Below the pieces are notes generated by a model that saw only the letters and a program-made list of their open reading frames with translations, was not told the origin of the DNA and did no database searches. A program made the translations under genes and the position numbers. This document shows, piece by piece, positions 1 through 11,421 of a stretch of DNA of 64,000 nucleotides. Source of the DNA: Thelonectria olida (lineage: Eukaryota > Ascomycota > Sordariomycetes > Hypocreales > Nectriaceae); the NCBI GenBank assembly GCA_020736575.1, contig JAGPYM010000003.1:2852001-2916000 (forward strand). The letters run 5' to 3'. Every line of letters begins with the position of its first letter. Position 1 is the stretch's first letter.

Positions 1-1872
1 ATTTGTCAGCCACCACATGCAGCCTCTACCGAGGTTCAAACTCACTCTCTGGCTTCAAATCACGATAGATGAAACCCATCAGGTGCAAGTATTCCAACGC
101 GGCCGTTACCTCGGCGGCATAGAAGCGAGCATCTTCTTCAGCAATACACTTGCCGGGACGCGTCTGAAGAGCACGGAAGAATTCGCCACCGCTGCAGTAT
201 TCCATACATAGGTAGAGATAATCTTCCGACTGGAAAGAGTGGTAAAGAGTGACAATGAAAGGGTGGTTACTCGTCGCTAGGATTTCTTGCTCGGCGAGGG
301 CTCGCTTAATCTTGTTGCGCTTGATCATTTCCTTCTTGCTGAGTACTACAGTGGGTTAGCAACTGGTCGAAGGATAGCGCCGGAGGAATAATGCGTACTC
401 TTCATGGCATAGAGACGACTGCTCTTCTTTTCTCTCACAAGATAGACTTTGCCAACGTCTCCCTTGCCGATAAGTTTGATCTTGTCGAAGCTGGACGGGC
501 CCACCTCGACGTTCCTGACCTTGATTGAGTTTGAGCTGTAGGTCCTGCGGAAAGCCATAGCTGTGTGAGGAGCGGGCAGAGCAGCCAGTATATCTTCACT
601 GGTGGCGGGCTCGCTCTGCGCATCAACATTGGCCTTGTCAGAGACGATTAGGCCCAGAGAACTTGAAGCTGAATTGGCAATGAGAGGGTCTTTGCCCAAC
701 TCAGCGGTGGCCGGACGTTCACCATTGGCCTGGGCGCCCTTGGTGAAGAGACCCTGGGCATTCGGGGCACTAGCAACTCTTCTCAGCCTCCGGGCCAGCT
801 CCTCCTTGGTTTCGCTGGTTGCTTGTTCTCCATTGGTGCCGTCAGGCCCTTGAACCTTCAAGGTCGGCGTATCGGGCGGGCTGGGGGGTACCGAGCCGGC
901 ATTGTGATGACGCAAGCCAGGCTGGCCCTGGTGAGCGAAGTAGGGGTTGGCATGAGCCGTAGGGCTCATAGCCTCTTCAAGCTGGTTGCCCTCGCTTGCG
1001 ACGGTATGAGCGCGTAAGCGACCGACGGTATTGCTGAAGAATTTGTTATGGCGAGACGACTTTGAGCTCGAATCGGGAGGGTTGCCAGAGGTCGAAGTCT
1101 TTTCCTTGTCCTTTTCTTTGTCGCTGGAGCCGCTGCCGGTGCTACTCCCCGTGTTCATTCGGAAAAAGTTGCGGAGGCGATGGCTAACCTGGCCACTAGA
1201 GCCATTGGAGGTTTTTGACGAAGGCATGGTGACGGTGTCGGAGGATTCAACGTGGACGGGAGCGACGTGGGCGTTGGTGACGACGGGTTTATTTCGGTCA
1301 CGCAGTCGATTCCATGTTCGACGCAACACGGCAGGAGAGTGGTCGGGTTCGGCGCTGGAAAGACGGTGATGATGCTGGCGGTGATGGAGGTGGATGTGAA
1401 AGCGAGGAATATGGAGTGGATGGCTGCGGGAGCGGGAGTGGGATTGTAAATGTGGTGGGTGAGGAGAGGCTGTGGGTGAGGTTGATGACAAAGACGACGA
1501 TGGGGGGATTGAAGATGACGACGTCGCTGTGGCAGTCTCGGTCGCGAGATCGGGCGAGAGCGAATGCGAAGTCGAGGTTGACGTCGTGGCCTCCTCGTTC
1601 GTCACGGAGAGAGACACGGAGCGGGATTGATGATATGAGCCCGACTTGGAATGAGAAGGAGATTGACGATGGACAAGGGAGGAAGAAGAGAAGGAGGAAG
1701 AGAATGAGTACAGGGACCGATGCGACTTTCGAGGAGCAGGAGCAGCCTGAGTCGCAGCACTGGTGGCAGTGGCTGCAGCAGTAGCAGTAGCAGTAGCAGT
1801 AGCTGGAGCAGTAGCGACAGCAGCCTCCTGGAACTGGGTCTGGTCCTGGGCGAGGGTCGGGGACTGGGCCAT
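1..1872 (-). CDS. nrc-2: AGC serine/threonine kinase, NRC-2/Fpk1 type (partial, 3' end outside window)
   Basis: Exons read as 399-1872 and 46-345; the gene continues past position 1 after a GTGAGT donor at 45. The 53 bp intron at 346-398 restores a continuous kinase N-lobe: glycine loop [11 protein letters not shown] lysine in YAMK, then [28 protein letters not shown] and the catalytic-loop start YRDLKPE. About 490 residues before the kinase are low-complexity Ser/Thr/Pro/Ala, including an Ala-Thr run encoded by a GTAGCA-type repeat near 1760-1812. This layout (long disordered N-terminus plus AGC kinase) is that of Neurospora NRC-2 and yeast Fpk1/Fpk2, which control polarised growth and, in yeast, phosphorylate lipid flippases. 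The start ATG at 1872 is the first in the open frame. The activation loop and C-terminal lobe are not in the window, so activity cannot be judged. Confidence 0.88.
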
Positions 1873-4865
1873 GGGAATGAGACGGACGATTTACTGGGGG
1901 GCCGGGGACGGGGGACGATTCTCCGCGAAGGTGTCGAGGAGAGAGCTGGTGGTAGATTCTTGTTGCCTGAGGCAGAAACGGGCAACAGTGGTAACGTTAT
2001 TCCAAGTGCCAAGTTTACTTTGGTCTGCCCCTTTATTAGCAACAGGAACCCGTTACAGAGAAGAAACAGCAACCTCTCACCTTTATTATCGTCCAATCCC
2101 AATGCTTTGACTCCGACTGCAGAACTGATGCTGACGAGACTTCCACAGGGTCACAGAGCCCAGGATAGTGGGGAGAGGGGCGCTGCTACCGGACACAGTC
2201 GCTAACTTGGCGGGTTCGCCGCGCCGCTAAAGAGCCGATTTTGGGGGTAATGGGGGTAAGGCGGCCACAGGAAACACAGCCCGGTAGGGTGGCCGAAAAA
2301 GCATGGAACGTGGTGTCCTGGGGCTGAGCTGTATCGTCGGCCAGACAAAGAAGGGTTTCGTCCAACGGCTCGAGGTGAATGGGTGGAGGGATGGCAGGAA
2401 AAGGAAGAGAATTTGCTTGTTCGATGGAAGAAGAGGGGAGATTGGAAGCCAACAAGAATGGCTGTGGAGGAGGGGGGCCGACAGGGTTTGTCGAACGACT
2501 CCCGTCCCATCAATTTGGCCCGTCAGCCAGCGCAATGTGCAGTGCCGTGATCTGATGCCATGCGCGAAATGTGATGCAACGATACAATACTTGGATACAA
2601 GCTAGGCACCACGATAACTTGTGGACGGGCCTTCGACCCACGGCCCCGGACCAAACCCCGCTGACATATGCAGCAGTTAGAGATTACAATATTCTCAAAC
2701 TTGGATGTTGCTGGTGGATGGAAACCGCGTATTCGAGCATGTTGTTATTTATCAGCTGTACTACTACGAATGTTTCGTTTATTTCTCACCCAACGTCCTG
2801 GGACGCTGATGAATGCTCCCATCCTGTCCCGGGCATCTCTCCATCTTCGATCCAATCTGTTCATTACCGCTGCATTGGTTGCGCCCTTGGCGACATGGGA
2901 TAGGACGAAAACCCAGTCGGCTGCCAAACTGCCCCTGCCGTCTCCAGCGCAATGTATGAAGCAGGGGACAACGGAGACTTGCAGTTGCATCTATAGCGGG
3001 TAAGCAATCGCCACAGTGTCTGGTTTCGAATGACTCGTATATGTATAACTTCTAGCTATTTGGGTTTACTATCCAACAGTCCTCTTCGATGGCAAATGTC
3101 TCGCTTGGAGTTTGGCCTCTCTTTACCAGGTTTGGTCTAACCTCTCCAGCTCGCCGATATTTAACATTTAACCTCCAGTCCGAGAGAAGGTAGTTTATGA
3201 GGAACATACGAACAGACTCCAAGTGATCCGTAGTGCGGAGGTGGCGGGAAGCTTCTGCCCGTCAAGATGGGGCGCTCGATCGGCAGCTTTGCCGGGAAGA
3301 TCCCAACAACTGAGGCGGCAAGGCCATCGTCATTGTGCATTGAAAGTCCAACTCTGAGGTGCAATACGCGGCACTTCAATGCAACCAAGAATCCAGTGTT
3401 CGCGGGGAGCTGGCGTTAACATTCGGGAGGAGCCATCTCGGCTGGGTGGGGATCAAAAGCTTGACCAGCTGAGAAGATTCCAGTGAAACCTCCCAACTAC
3501 TTCGCAGAGACAGTGGCACGAAGCAGACACTTTGCATGGTGGGAAATAAAGTGATACATGATGATTTGGTGTCTTCGTCATGTCTTGGGCGAGATGAAAC
3601 ATCAAAGGTGCCTAGGCTCTATATCACTTACAAATGGGAACCAAATCACGATATCGTGACATCTCATATTCCAGCTCGCTACTCTCCGACGCTCTCGGAT
3701 ACTTCCATTCTCGAGGCTGTCGCTAGGGATCTGCAGGTACCCGCAATACGTCGCGTGTACTTTGACGGTCTCGAAAACACCCGCCTCACTTTAAAGAAAA
3801 GTCCATGGCGCCCCCTGTCTAAACACTCACAACACGTTCCCCTATCCTGCCAACCTGCCTCTTTTTTTATCGGATTCGTGCAAGATCGCGTGTCCGTCTC
3901 GCCACCTTCCGATCCGGACTGATCGGGATTCTTTCGCCCGTTCAAGTTGCTTCTAGCGCATGGAGCCGTGGCATCGCATTGAGGCTGAGTCGCCAGGTGG
4001 GGGGAGAGGGACTGGGGACTTGGAGAGGGGAACCGTCTTAGAAATCAAAGAATCGGAAACACGAAACAGGGTCAAGCACAAAAAAAAAAAAAAAAAGAGG
4101 CCAAGAGGATTGGATTTCGTCATCAGGCCCCTTTCAAAGCGCGTACCAACTTCGTCATGGGTGCTCCGGAACGTGCGGAAATAACCAACCACTTTGGGCC
4201 AGACACTCATCATCATCAACTCATTCAACTGGCTGGTATACGTTGTAAGACACAACAACGCAGGCGCTCTCGTAATACTGGGGCGATGTATTTCACTTTC
4301 CCCATCCATACGGAGTTTGGGAGTGTACACGAGTTGGCCAACTTGGCCCTTCGAACTAGTACAAATAGACGACTCTCAACTTAGTTTACCTGATTGACCA
4401 ACGAGGCTGTAAGATTGCCACCTCGATACGCGTTCCGTTATACGGATGGACCAATGCGCCGATCAAGGATCTTTGCCAAAGCCATCGTAAACATACACTA
4501 AGTTAATTTGGACACAGACCAAAGTGGGCTCGAATCCTCTGTCCACAACTTACTTACCCTGCAGACAGCTAGACTTTACGCATGGTATTGAACTCCAGAT
4601 TCATCCTTCCGTTCTTTGGGTATTTATACTTGTTGATTTGATCGAATGTATTGAAGATTTGTTCGGGCAAGTAAAAGCACGATTCGTTACATCGAATCTA
4701 GAAAGATGAAGTGTATGAACGTGCAACGTGATAGTGATGACTCCAGAGAGTTTGGAGTTTGAATCTTATAGAGTATGACTCACAGCTTATCTCGCAGTTC
4801 TACACGTGCAGGATTAAATCCGTCTTGAATTCGTGTTGCGACCTAGAGTCCCTAACCTACCCTTG
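1873..4865. other. Intergenic region, no gene seen
   Basis: About 3 kb between the NRC-2 start and the 3' end of the bZIP/DUF3425 gene. The first few hundred bases should hold the kinase leader and promoter. Open frames here (for example 3536-3922 +) show no domain, no spliceable continuation and no recognisable motif. It holds a 17-base A run at 4080-4096. Confidence 0.6.
4080..4096. repeat. Poly-A tract, 17 bases
   Basis: Uninterrupted run of 17 adenines in non-coding DNA. There is no target-site duplication or coding sequence beside it that would mark a retrotransposed copy. Confidence 0.9.
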
Positions 4866-5940
4866 TTATGTTGAAAGTTGGATTGGGTCTTCACCTCTCA
4901 GCATCCTCCAACGATTCGTAGACTCCAACAACTCGTCGCATCCTACCACAACCCAATTCCATTTAGTCAGGAACCCCGGTGTGGCTTCCCAAGAATCTGG
5001 GCGAAATGGCTCCCCCCATAGGATTAACCCTTTCCGGTTTGCTGTTAGCTCATCATCCAGTCCATCTCTCGAATTTAGCTGGCTGTATCCTTCGGACGAG
5101 GCGCCTATCCCACGCACGGGAAACATGAGTTTGTTGAGAAGATCGCCTATAACGTCCTCCATGAACTCCCAGTGGTGGAAGCGGCCGTGCTGTGATATCA
5201 GATTGTCCCGCATCTTGGGAAAAGGGATGAGATCGATCCATGTGGCATGAACCGTTTTCTTTTGCAACTGGGTCGGAGTGAGACAACTCGGGATGTTTTC
5301 CGCCCATGGTATCACAACAGTCTGGGCTGGGAACGACTTCATGATGTCCACAACTTCTGTTCGGCCAGGCGTAGGGATGAAATGTTTGGTGAGCTGTGAA
5401 AGTAGGTATTTGTTGGCGAAAAAACCCCGGAAGGCGTTGAAATTGACGAGATGCAGTAGGTGGTCGGAGAGAGGAGACGATGGTGGCCATTCTCTTGATA
5501 TCGAAACGAGTCGCTTGCCGTATATCTCGACATCAACGGTACAGAGTTGCTGGTCTGAAGTAGGAAGCAATGAGGCGTCGACGTCGTCACTTGAAGATGT
5601 TGTAGGATTATGAGCTTGATCCTCGCGCGCAGTCTTCCGGGCATGCAACCGAGTAGTCGATGGCGCGACTCGGGCTTCGTCGAGTCTCCAGCGGCTGATT
5701 TGAATCTGATATGGCCGTTGATTTTGCTTGGAGTCTGAGCTATCCCCCCCCTTCAGCCGGACCCCTGGAATCATGGCCAATTAGCAACTTGATGCTTGCA
5801 AGAACGGGTCATGGGTATTACATACTCCGCGCGCGCTGGTTAATTCGATTCTGCAACTTTTTCCTCTGCTTGCGCTCGGCCGCATCTGAGTCGGCAACAT
5901 GATGTCGTGGAACTTGGGTGACGGAGTTAAGTTGTGGCAT
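4866..5940 (-). CDS. bZIP-like transcription factor with DUF3425 domain
   Basis: Two exons: 5826-5940 and 4866-5764, joined over a 61 bp intron (donor GTATGT, acceptor CAG). The first exon supplies the basic region, RKQRKKLQNRINQRAR, immediately before the intron. The second carries the C-terminal DUF3425 block: ILWGEPFRPDSWEATPGFL, WNWVVVGCDELLESTN and WRMLRGEDP. A basic region followed by DUF3425 with a weak or absent leucine zipper is a common filamentous-fungal regulator architecture. The protein is nuclear by inference, and target genes are unknown. Predicted length is 337 aa. The start at 5940 opens the frame that joins cleanly to the basic region. It is divergent from the short-chain dehydrogenase at 6437, so a shared promoter is possible. 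Confidence 0.8.
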
Positions 5941-6436
5941 GATAAGCAAAGTCCGTCAACGGCGGGAGATGATGCTTGTTTGCGTCGATGGAGAAGAAAG
6001 GCTTGAAGAATGGAGGTTCCAGTCGAGAAATGGAAAAAATGTCAGCCTTGACATGTCGCCGTTATGAAGTTGTGAATGCAGGGGACGGATGGATGTTATC
6101 TTGTAACTGAGCGAGAATGTGAGCTAAGCCAAAAGTGGTAAAAATGTCAGCCAGCCGCTCGCCGTCGGTTCTCGTTGCTTAAGTCCGCCACCAATTTGGT
6201 TCACCATGTCTGGGTTTGTATGGATGCTGTGAAATCGTCTGTGCAGTGCATTGTGTAAAAGAAGAGAAGAGATAATGACATCGGTATGGCAAAACTTCCG
6301 AGGAGACTCAAGTATAAAATGGAGAGTTTCTCAGGTACGGAATGCTTCTTGGTTCTCAGCATCTGCACCCAATTACTCGTTACCTCACTTACACGACCAG
6401 AGTTAGCACAAGAGTTCTTGCCTTCATTTGCCTACA
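5941..6436. other. Divergent promoter region
   Basis: About 500 bp between the bZIP/DUF3425 gene (-) and the dehydrogenase (+). It contains a direct repeat, AAAAATGTCAGCC, near 6035-6047 and 6140-6152, and a TATA-like box close to the dehydrogenase. A repeat of this kind could be a factor site, but no named motif was recognised. Confidence 0.5.
6313..6319 (+). promoter_or_regulatory. TATA-like box of the dehydrogenase
   Basis: TATAAAA, about 118 bases upstream of the ATG at 6437, a normal distance for a fungal core promoter. Confidence 0.45.
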
Positions 6437-7432
6437 ATGTCTCAATACCTCGCCTCTCACGAAAACCCCGAGGGTCCGGGAGATTCTCGACCTACAGCCC
6501 TCCAAATTGTCAAGGATAGCGGCATGGAAGGCAAACTCGTTGGAAAAATCGCCGTCATCACCGGCGTTTCGTCTGGGCTCGGCGTCGAGACAGTCAGGGC
6601 CCTTGAAACTACCGGTGTCAACTTCTTCCTGACTGCTAGAGACGTGGCAAAGGCAAAGACGGCCCTGTCCGACATCTGGAAAGACGACAGAATGGAGCTC
6701 GTCGAAATGGACCAAAGCTCACTTCAGAGCGTTCGAGCTGCGGCGAAGAGCATCCTTGCGAAAACTGACAAGGTCAACCTGCTCATCAATAATGCCGGAG
6801 TTATGGCAGTGCCCAGTCTTGAACTGACCCAGGATGGGTTTGAATCCCACTGGGTTACCAATCACCTTTCTCACTTCCTCTTCTTCGAGCTTCTGAAGTC
6901 GGCTTTGCTCAAGGCAACAAGCCCCGAGTTCCAGTCTCGAGTCGTGATGCTCTCAGCCGCAGCCCATCGGATTAGTCGCATTGGCGCCTCCGACGACTAC
7001 GCTTTCCAAAAGAGCGAATACGAGCCTTGGGTAGCCTATGCGCGATCGAAGACTGCAAACATCTACATGGCCAACGAAATCGAGCGGCGATACGGATCTC
7101 TCGGTCTTCACGCAACGAGCCTCCACCCTGGAATCATCGGCACCGGGATCGCGAGATTCATTCCCGAGGAGGTGGTGACGAAGATGACGCAGGAGTTGGG
7201 CTTGACATTTAAGAGCCTGGAGCAAGGGGCGGCAACCACTCTGTGGGCGGCAATTGGCAAGGAGTGGGAGGGACGTGGCGGCGTCTATCTCAACGACTGC
7301 GCCGAGGCGGAGCGTGGTGAAGATGACGGTGTTGTGAGCAAAGGATCATACGTGACCCATACGTACGACGCAAAGGAAGAAGCTAGGTTGTGGAAGGACT
7401 CTCTGAAATTGGTTGGGATGCTGGACGAGTGA
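6437..7432 (+). CDS. Short-chain dehydrogenase/reductase (WWOX/retinol dehydrogenase-like)
   Basis: Single exon, 331 aa. The ATG at 6437 is preferred over the upstream TTG in the same frame. Classical SDR signatures are present: nucleotide-binding TGVSSGLG near residue 46, NNAGVM near 115, a serine in VVMLSAAAH and the catalytic YARSK (YxxxK). Residues after the glycine motif (LTARDVAKAK) suggest NADP(H) preference. The family reduces or oxidises carbonyl/hydroxyl groups on many small molecules; the substrate cannot be read from sequence. There is no signal peptide, so it is probably cytosolic. It has a divergent bZIP-type neighbour, and a regulatory link is only inference. Confidence 0.9.
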   Translation: MSQYLASHENPEGPGDSRPTALQIVKDSGMEGKLVGKIAVITGVSSGLGVETVRALETTGVNFFLTARDVAKAKTALSDIWKDDRMELVEMDQSSLQSVRAAAKSILAKTDKVNLLINNAGVMAVPSLELTQDGFESHWVTNHLSHFLFFELLKSALLKATSPEFQSRVVMLSAAAHRISRIGASDDYAFQKSEYEPWVAYARSKTANIYMANEIERRYGSLGLHATSLHPGIIGTGIARFIPEEVVTKMTQELGLTFKSLEQGAATTLWAAIGKEWEGRGGVYLNDCAEAERGEDDGVVSKGSYVTHTYDAKEEARLWKDSLKLVGMLDE

Positions 7433-7638
7433 AGATGACTTCGAAGGGTTGAGAGGGTGCAATCAAGTAGATGAATCAAATCTCAACTCAATTTCCCCGA
7501 CTTGTTCTCGTTTGTGGTTAGCACAGTGTTTTTAGTGGTTAGAAGTGCTTGGGCACTGTGCATGGCTGTATCCTTCCGTCATACCATATTTTCATCTCTT
7601 CATTGCTTCATCCCACAACCTCAACCACAGCAACCATC

Positions 7639-9106
7639 ATGCCGACCGAGCCCGAGGAAATTAACCTTGACGAGTCAAAGCTCGCAATACCGGAACAGTG
7701 CGGTGTTTGTGGCTTTGAATTTCTGCCCGGAACGGAGGAATGTGTTGCATGTAGGTTCCTAACTGGGACATTTCTCCATCGCGTCGCTGACTGCCCACTG
7801 TTCAAATAGTAATGCAGATACCGTTAAAAGAGGACGGTATCGTTCCTGCCTACACTCGCCCGATCAAACTGACCACATTGATGGAGAGAAATCCTGGTTG
7901 GATTGCGAGACAACGTCCCCCCTCCAAGCAAGATGACAGTCGAAACATGTTCATGATTGCCCACAACGAGTGCTTCAATTTGTTTCGAACTAAGAGTAAA
8001 CTCCAAGACTGGGAAGAGCGGCTGTCTACCTTGTCCAATTGGACACTGCCGTGGACTGCGCCATCGTCTTTAGAACTACACCTCGATCCAGTCACCGATG
8101 TTCAAAGAGGTATTGCTCTAGTGGCAGAAATCTACAACATGCCGTTGATCAAATCGATCCCGCCTGAGATCGCCGACTTGATTCACAGGTACTCGCAGTC
8201 ACACGCCATATGGCGCTTTGCCTCGGTACTTGATCGACTGGAACGACTTACAATGGCCAATGTTGACCAACTGGACTTGGTTCCGCTATGTGACGTCGCT
8301 GTCTGGGAACGCGGCAGTCGCCCTACTCTCTCGAATACTTTACGGGGCGAGGTTATACGGCTGACGATGGATTGGCAAGGACTGGCTAAGATTGAGCGAC
8401 TGCCCGTGAGACCAAAACCGGACTCATTTTCATCCAAAGCCTTGGCGTATGTCGTCGAGAACCACAAAGACTGCAACGAGATGACCGTGAACTTCAAGGT
8501 GCGTCCTTATCTCTAGCGATGGTAACTCTGTCATCTAATAATGTCCAGTTTGGCCTGGCCCACCTCAACGTCCCGCCATCGAAGCGAGATCTGAAGATTT
8601 GGAACCGGCCTTGTCCACCCGACCTCACGCTCATAGATACCGATCAGAACCTTTTCGGAACCCATTCAGGAAATGGATATCTTCCCAGAAGTAATGATCC
8701 CCCCCCTAATTGGAGTGGGAGAGAGTTTTCCTGGGCTCCGTTGGACAATGTTGTTCAAGTTCAAGTTTTCGAGCGCAATGACAACAGGGGTTATCGCCCC
8801 TTGAAGACATGTAGGGGCATGCTTCTGCACTACAGCGATGGCGGACAACGTGATCTTGGAAAGTGCCGACACGAAAAAGACACTATTGTGACTTATGTTG
8901 ATCCTTCTTATATGTGTTTGGCTCTTGAAATGGTGGATGGTAGGGGACTGAGCGACCGTTGGTCTCAACGGTTCAAGGCTCGGTTTTCCGGTCCCGAACA
9001 CGAGCATGACGAAACGAGCTCAACTGAGTGGAAATGCTTTGGTATGCATGGATTTGCCGAGTTCTGGTTCACGGATGATGAGGTGGAAATAAATGTGGTC
9101 ACATAA
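7639..9106 (+). CDS. Hypothetical fungal protein, possible zinc knuckle at N-terminus
   Basis: Three exons: 7639-7750, 7810-8498 and 8549-9106 (introns 59 and 50 bp, GTAGGT..TAG and GTGCGT..CAG), giving 452 aa with no internal stop. Residues about 19-37 contain CGVC and CVAC spaced 12 apart, a possible small zinc site split just before the first intron. The middle holds SIPPEIADLIHRYS followed by aromatic/hydrophobic residues, reminiscent of fungal F-box-like proteins, but I do not recognise a defined domain. The C-terminal third is rich in Trp/Tyr/Phe and looks globular. Function is unknown. The start is the first ATG in the frame that carries the CxxC motifs. Confidence 0.75.
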
Positions 9107-10265
9107 GATGATGAGTCTGATACGACAAATGAATAGAAATTCAGAGGGCCATTGGTGGTTGAGTGAACCTTGAGGAGGTCATGTAATGCAGGCAGGGAAT
9201 AAGAGAAATGGCTTTGAGTGAGGAAAGGATCTTTAGAGGCTGGATATAGAATTATAGTTGTTTGAGAGGTTGCTGATTGAGCGTGAAGCCTCAAATCAAG
9301 ATGGATATACAACTAACTCTACATGAGAAACTGAAAGAGAAGAGTATGTAGTCGTTGCCGACCTCATGACTTGATTCTTTTGAATGTTTGCATGACTTAG
9401 TTACTACATCGAGCTGTTCAGACCAATACTTAAACCCTCTCACACAGGCAACTGCTTTTGGACTCTCGGCCTTGGGAATCCGGGATGACTCGCGTCGATT
9501 GTCGCCACGTTGGTAGATAAGTTGGAGGCCGGGTCTAATGCACCGGAGCGGGCCGACCGCTCGAGCGTTATTGAAGAAATGGCACTTTCGAGGCTCTCGA
9601 TGTCGACTTGGCAAGGTTGGCCTGATGGTGAGTTGACGATTTGAAGGCTGACTGATCTGATAACTAACAAACGCTATATCTCTAGTTCCTCCTGAGTTAC
9701 CAAACTTCAACTTAGCATTCTTCCCTCTTTGCATCGACCTTGGGAATCAGCTGATGCAGAGAACCAGGATCATACTGGCGGGTATACGACATGATGCTTC
9801 AGATTGTCGTGGGGGCCTCGCTTAAGTCTTGTTTTTGTCCACAGCTAACGCCCCGGTTGGACGGAGAATATACTTGAAAGATCAACATGTCGACAAGGAG
9901 TTCATGTAGGTGCATGTTTCTAGAGAAACCCATCAATCGATCAAACAGCTGAGTGACTGCTCTTCCACGGAACTGAGCTTGGCACGGCCCCGGGCCCCAT
10001 CTCCCCCGGCGGCACAGCGCGAGCTGGTTGTCTTTGCAAGCTCGGGATGTTGCATGCAAAATGGAGAAATGATACGTTGGTGGTGTTTGTGATGTGACAC
10101 TTGATGCAGTGACCAGGACACGTCAGGGCGGTGAGGGGGGACAAGAGCATCTCTTTTAACGCATACAACCGCACTCTCTCTGTTGGTCCTATCCATTGTT
10201 GACTCAACGGGCCAACTTGGTTGTTGAACTGAGACTCAGACGCAGACAACAACCCCTCAATCACC
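9107..10265. other. Intergenic region, nothing recognised
   Basis: About 1.2 kb between two plus-strand genes. Short open frames on the minus strand have no domain and no plausible splicing. The last 200 bases should hold the methyltransferase promoter. Confidence 0.55.
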
Positions 10266-11421
10266 ATGGGTGACCCTGAGCGCAATGCCGCCGCGGAGGA
10301 AGCAGCAGATGGCGAAACCCAACAACAGCACAGACAGCAGGCAATGCTGGCTCCAACGCATTGGGAAGTGAGTCTTCATCAACCCCGATTGCTCCATGAC
10401 GAAGCCAATCGACCATGAAAAGAACGAAGCCGCCAACGACGACACGGACGAAACAGACTCCTCCCTGGGCGACGACGCCATGAGCTCGGCCGCGTCCACC
10501 AGCTCCAGCATCCTCGAGTACCGCGTCATCCACGGCCGCACATATCACGCCGAGCGCGGCGACGCCCAGTACTGGGCCGCCAACGACGCAAAGGCAAACG
10601 AGTCGCTCGACATCATCCACCACACGTCCACCCTCACCATTGACGGAAAGCTGTACCTCGCGCCGCTGGACAAGGCCTCGGTCGGCAAAGTCCTCGATTT
10701 AGGAACGGGAACGGGTATTTGGGCCATGGATTTAGGCGACGAGTTCCCCGAGGCTGAAGTCATCGGCACCGACATCTCGCCCATCCAGCCGTCGTGGGTG
10801 CCGCCCAATGTCAAGTTTGAGATTGATGATTTCACGCAGGACTGGACCTTTCCCGACAACACATTTGACTTTGTGCATATGAGGTACTTGTACGGTAGCG
10901 TCCCCGATTGGTACGACATCTTCGAGAAGGCATACAGAGTGTGCAAGCCTGGCGGGTGGATCGAGAGCTACGAAGGCGACCCAATGTGCCACAGCGACGA
11001 CGGCTCGCTAAAGGACGGCAGCGCGATTACGGAATGGGGCAAGTTCTTCTACGAGGGTGGGAAAAAGCTGGGCCGCATCTTCACGCCCATCCCGGACAGT
11101 CTGCAGGAGAAGGGCATGCAAGCGGCCGGGTTCGTGGACATGCACTCGGAGACGATCAAGGTGCCGGTGGGAGACTGGCCCAAGGAGGAGCGACAGAAGG
11201 AGATTGGGAGGTTCATCCAGCTGGGCGTGGAGACGGACGTGGAAGGGCACGTGTCGTTCATGGCGAACCTGCTGGACGGCTGGACGCAGGAGCAGGTGAT
11301 ATTGTATTGCGCTCAGCTGCGGCGGGAGATGAGAGCCAGGAAGACGCATGCTTATTACAAGCAGCGGATTGTGTGGGCTCGGAAACCGGAGACTGCGCCG
11401 GAGACTACATCGGAGTCGTAA
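10266..11421 (+). CDS. LaeA-like class I SAM-dependent methyltransferase
   Basis: The core is a Rossmann methyltransferase: motif I VLDLGTGTGIWAMDLG, acidic GTDISPIQPSWVPPN, then DDFTQDW, DFVHMRYL and PGGWIESYE. The block before motif I (SSILEYRVIHGRTYHAE) and the overall order match the large fungal family that includes the secondary-metabolism regulator LaeA. Most members have no known substrate. An upstream ATG at 10266 in good context is followed by 33 further codons and a GTGAGT donor at 10368. Acceptors at 10404 (37 bp intron, unusually short) or 10422 (55 bp) keep the frame. Otherwise translation could begin at the ATG at 10396. The N-terminal 30-40 residues are therefore uncertain; the enzyme domain is not. 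Confidence 0.88.

Noticed and set aside
3536..3922. 128-codon open frame
   Set aside because: No domain, no splice partners and ordinary intergenic composition.
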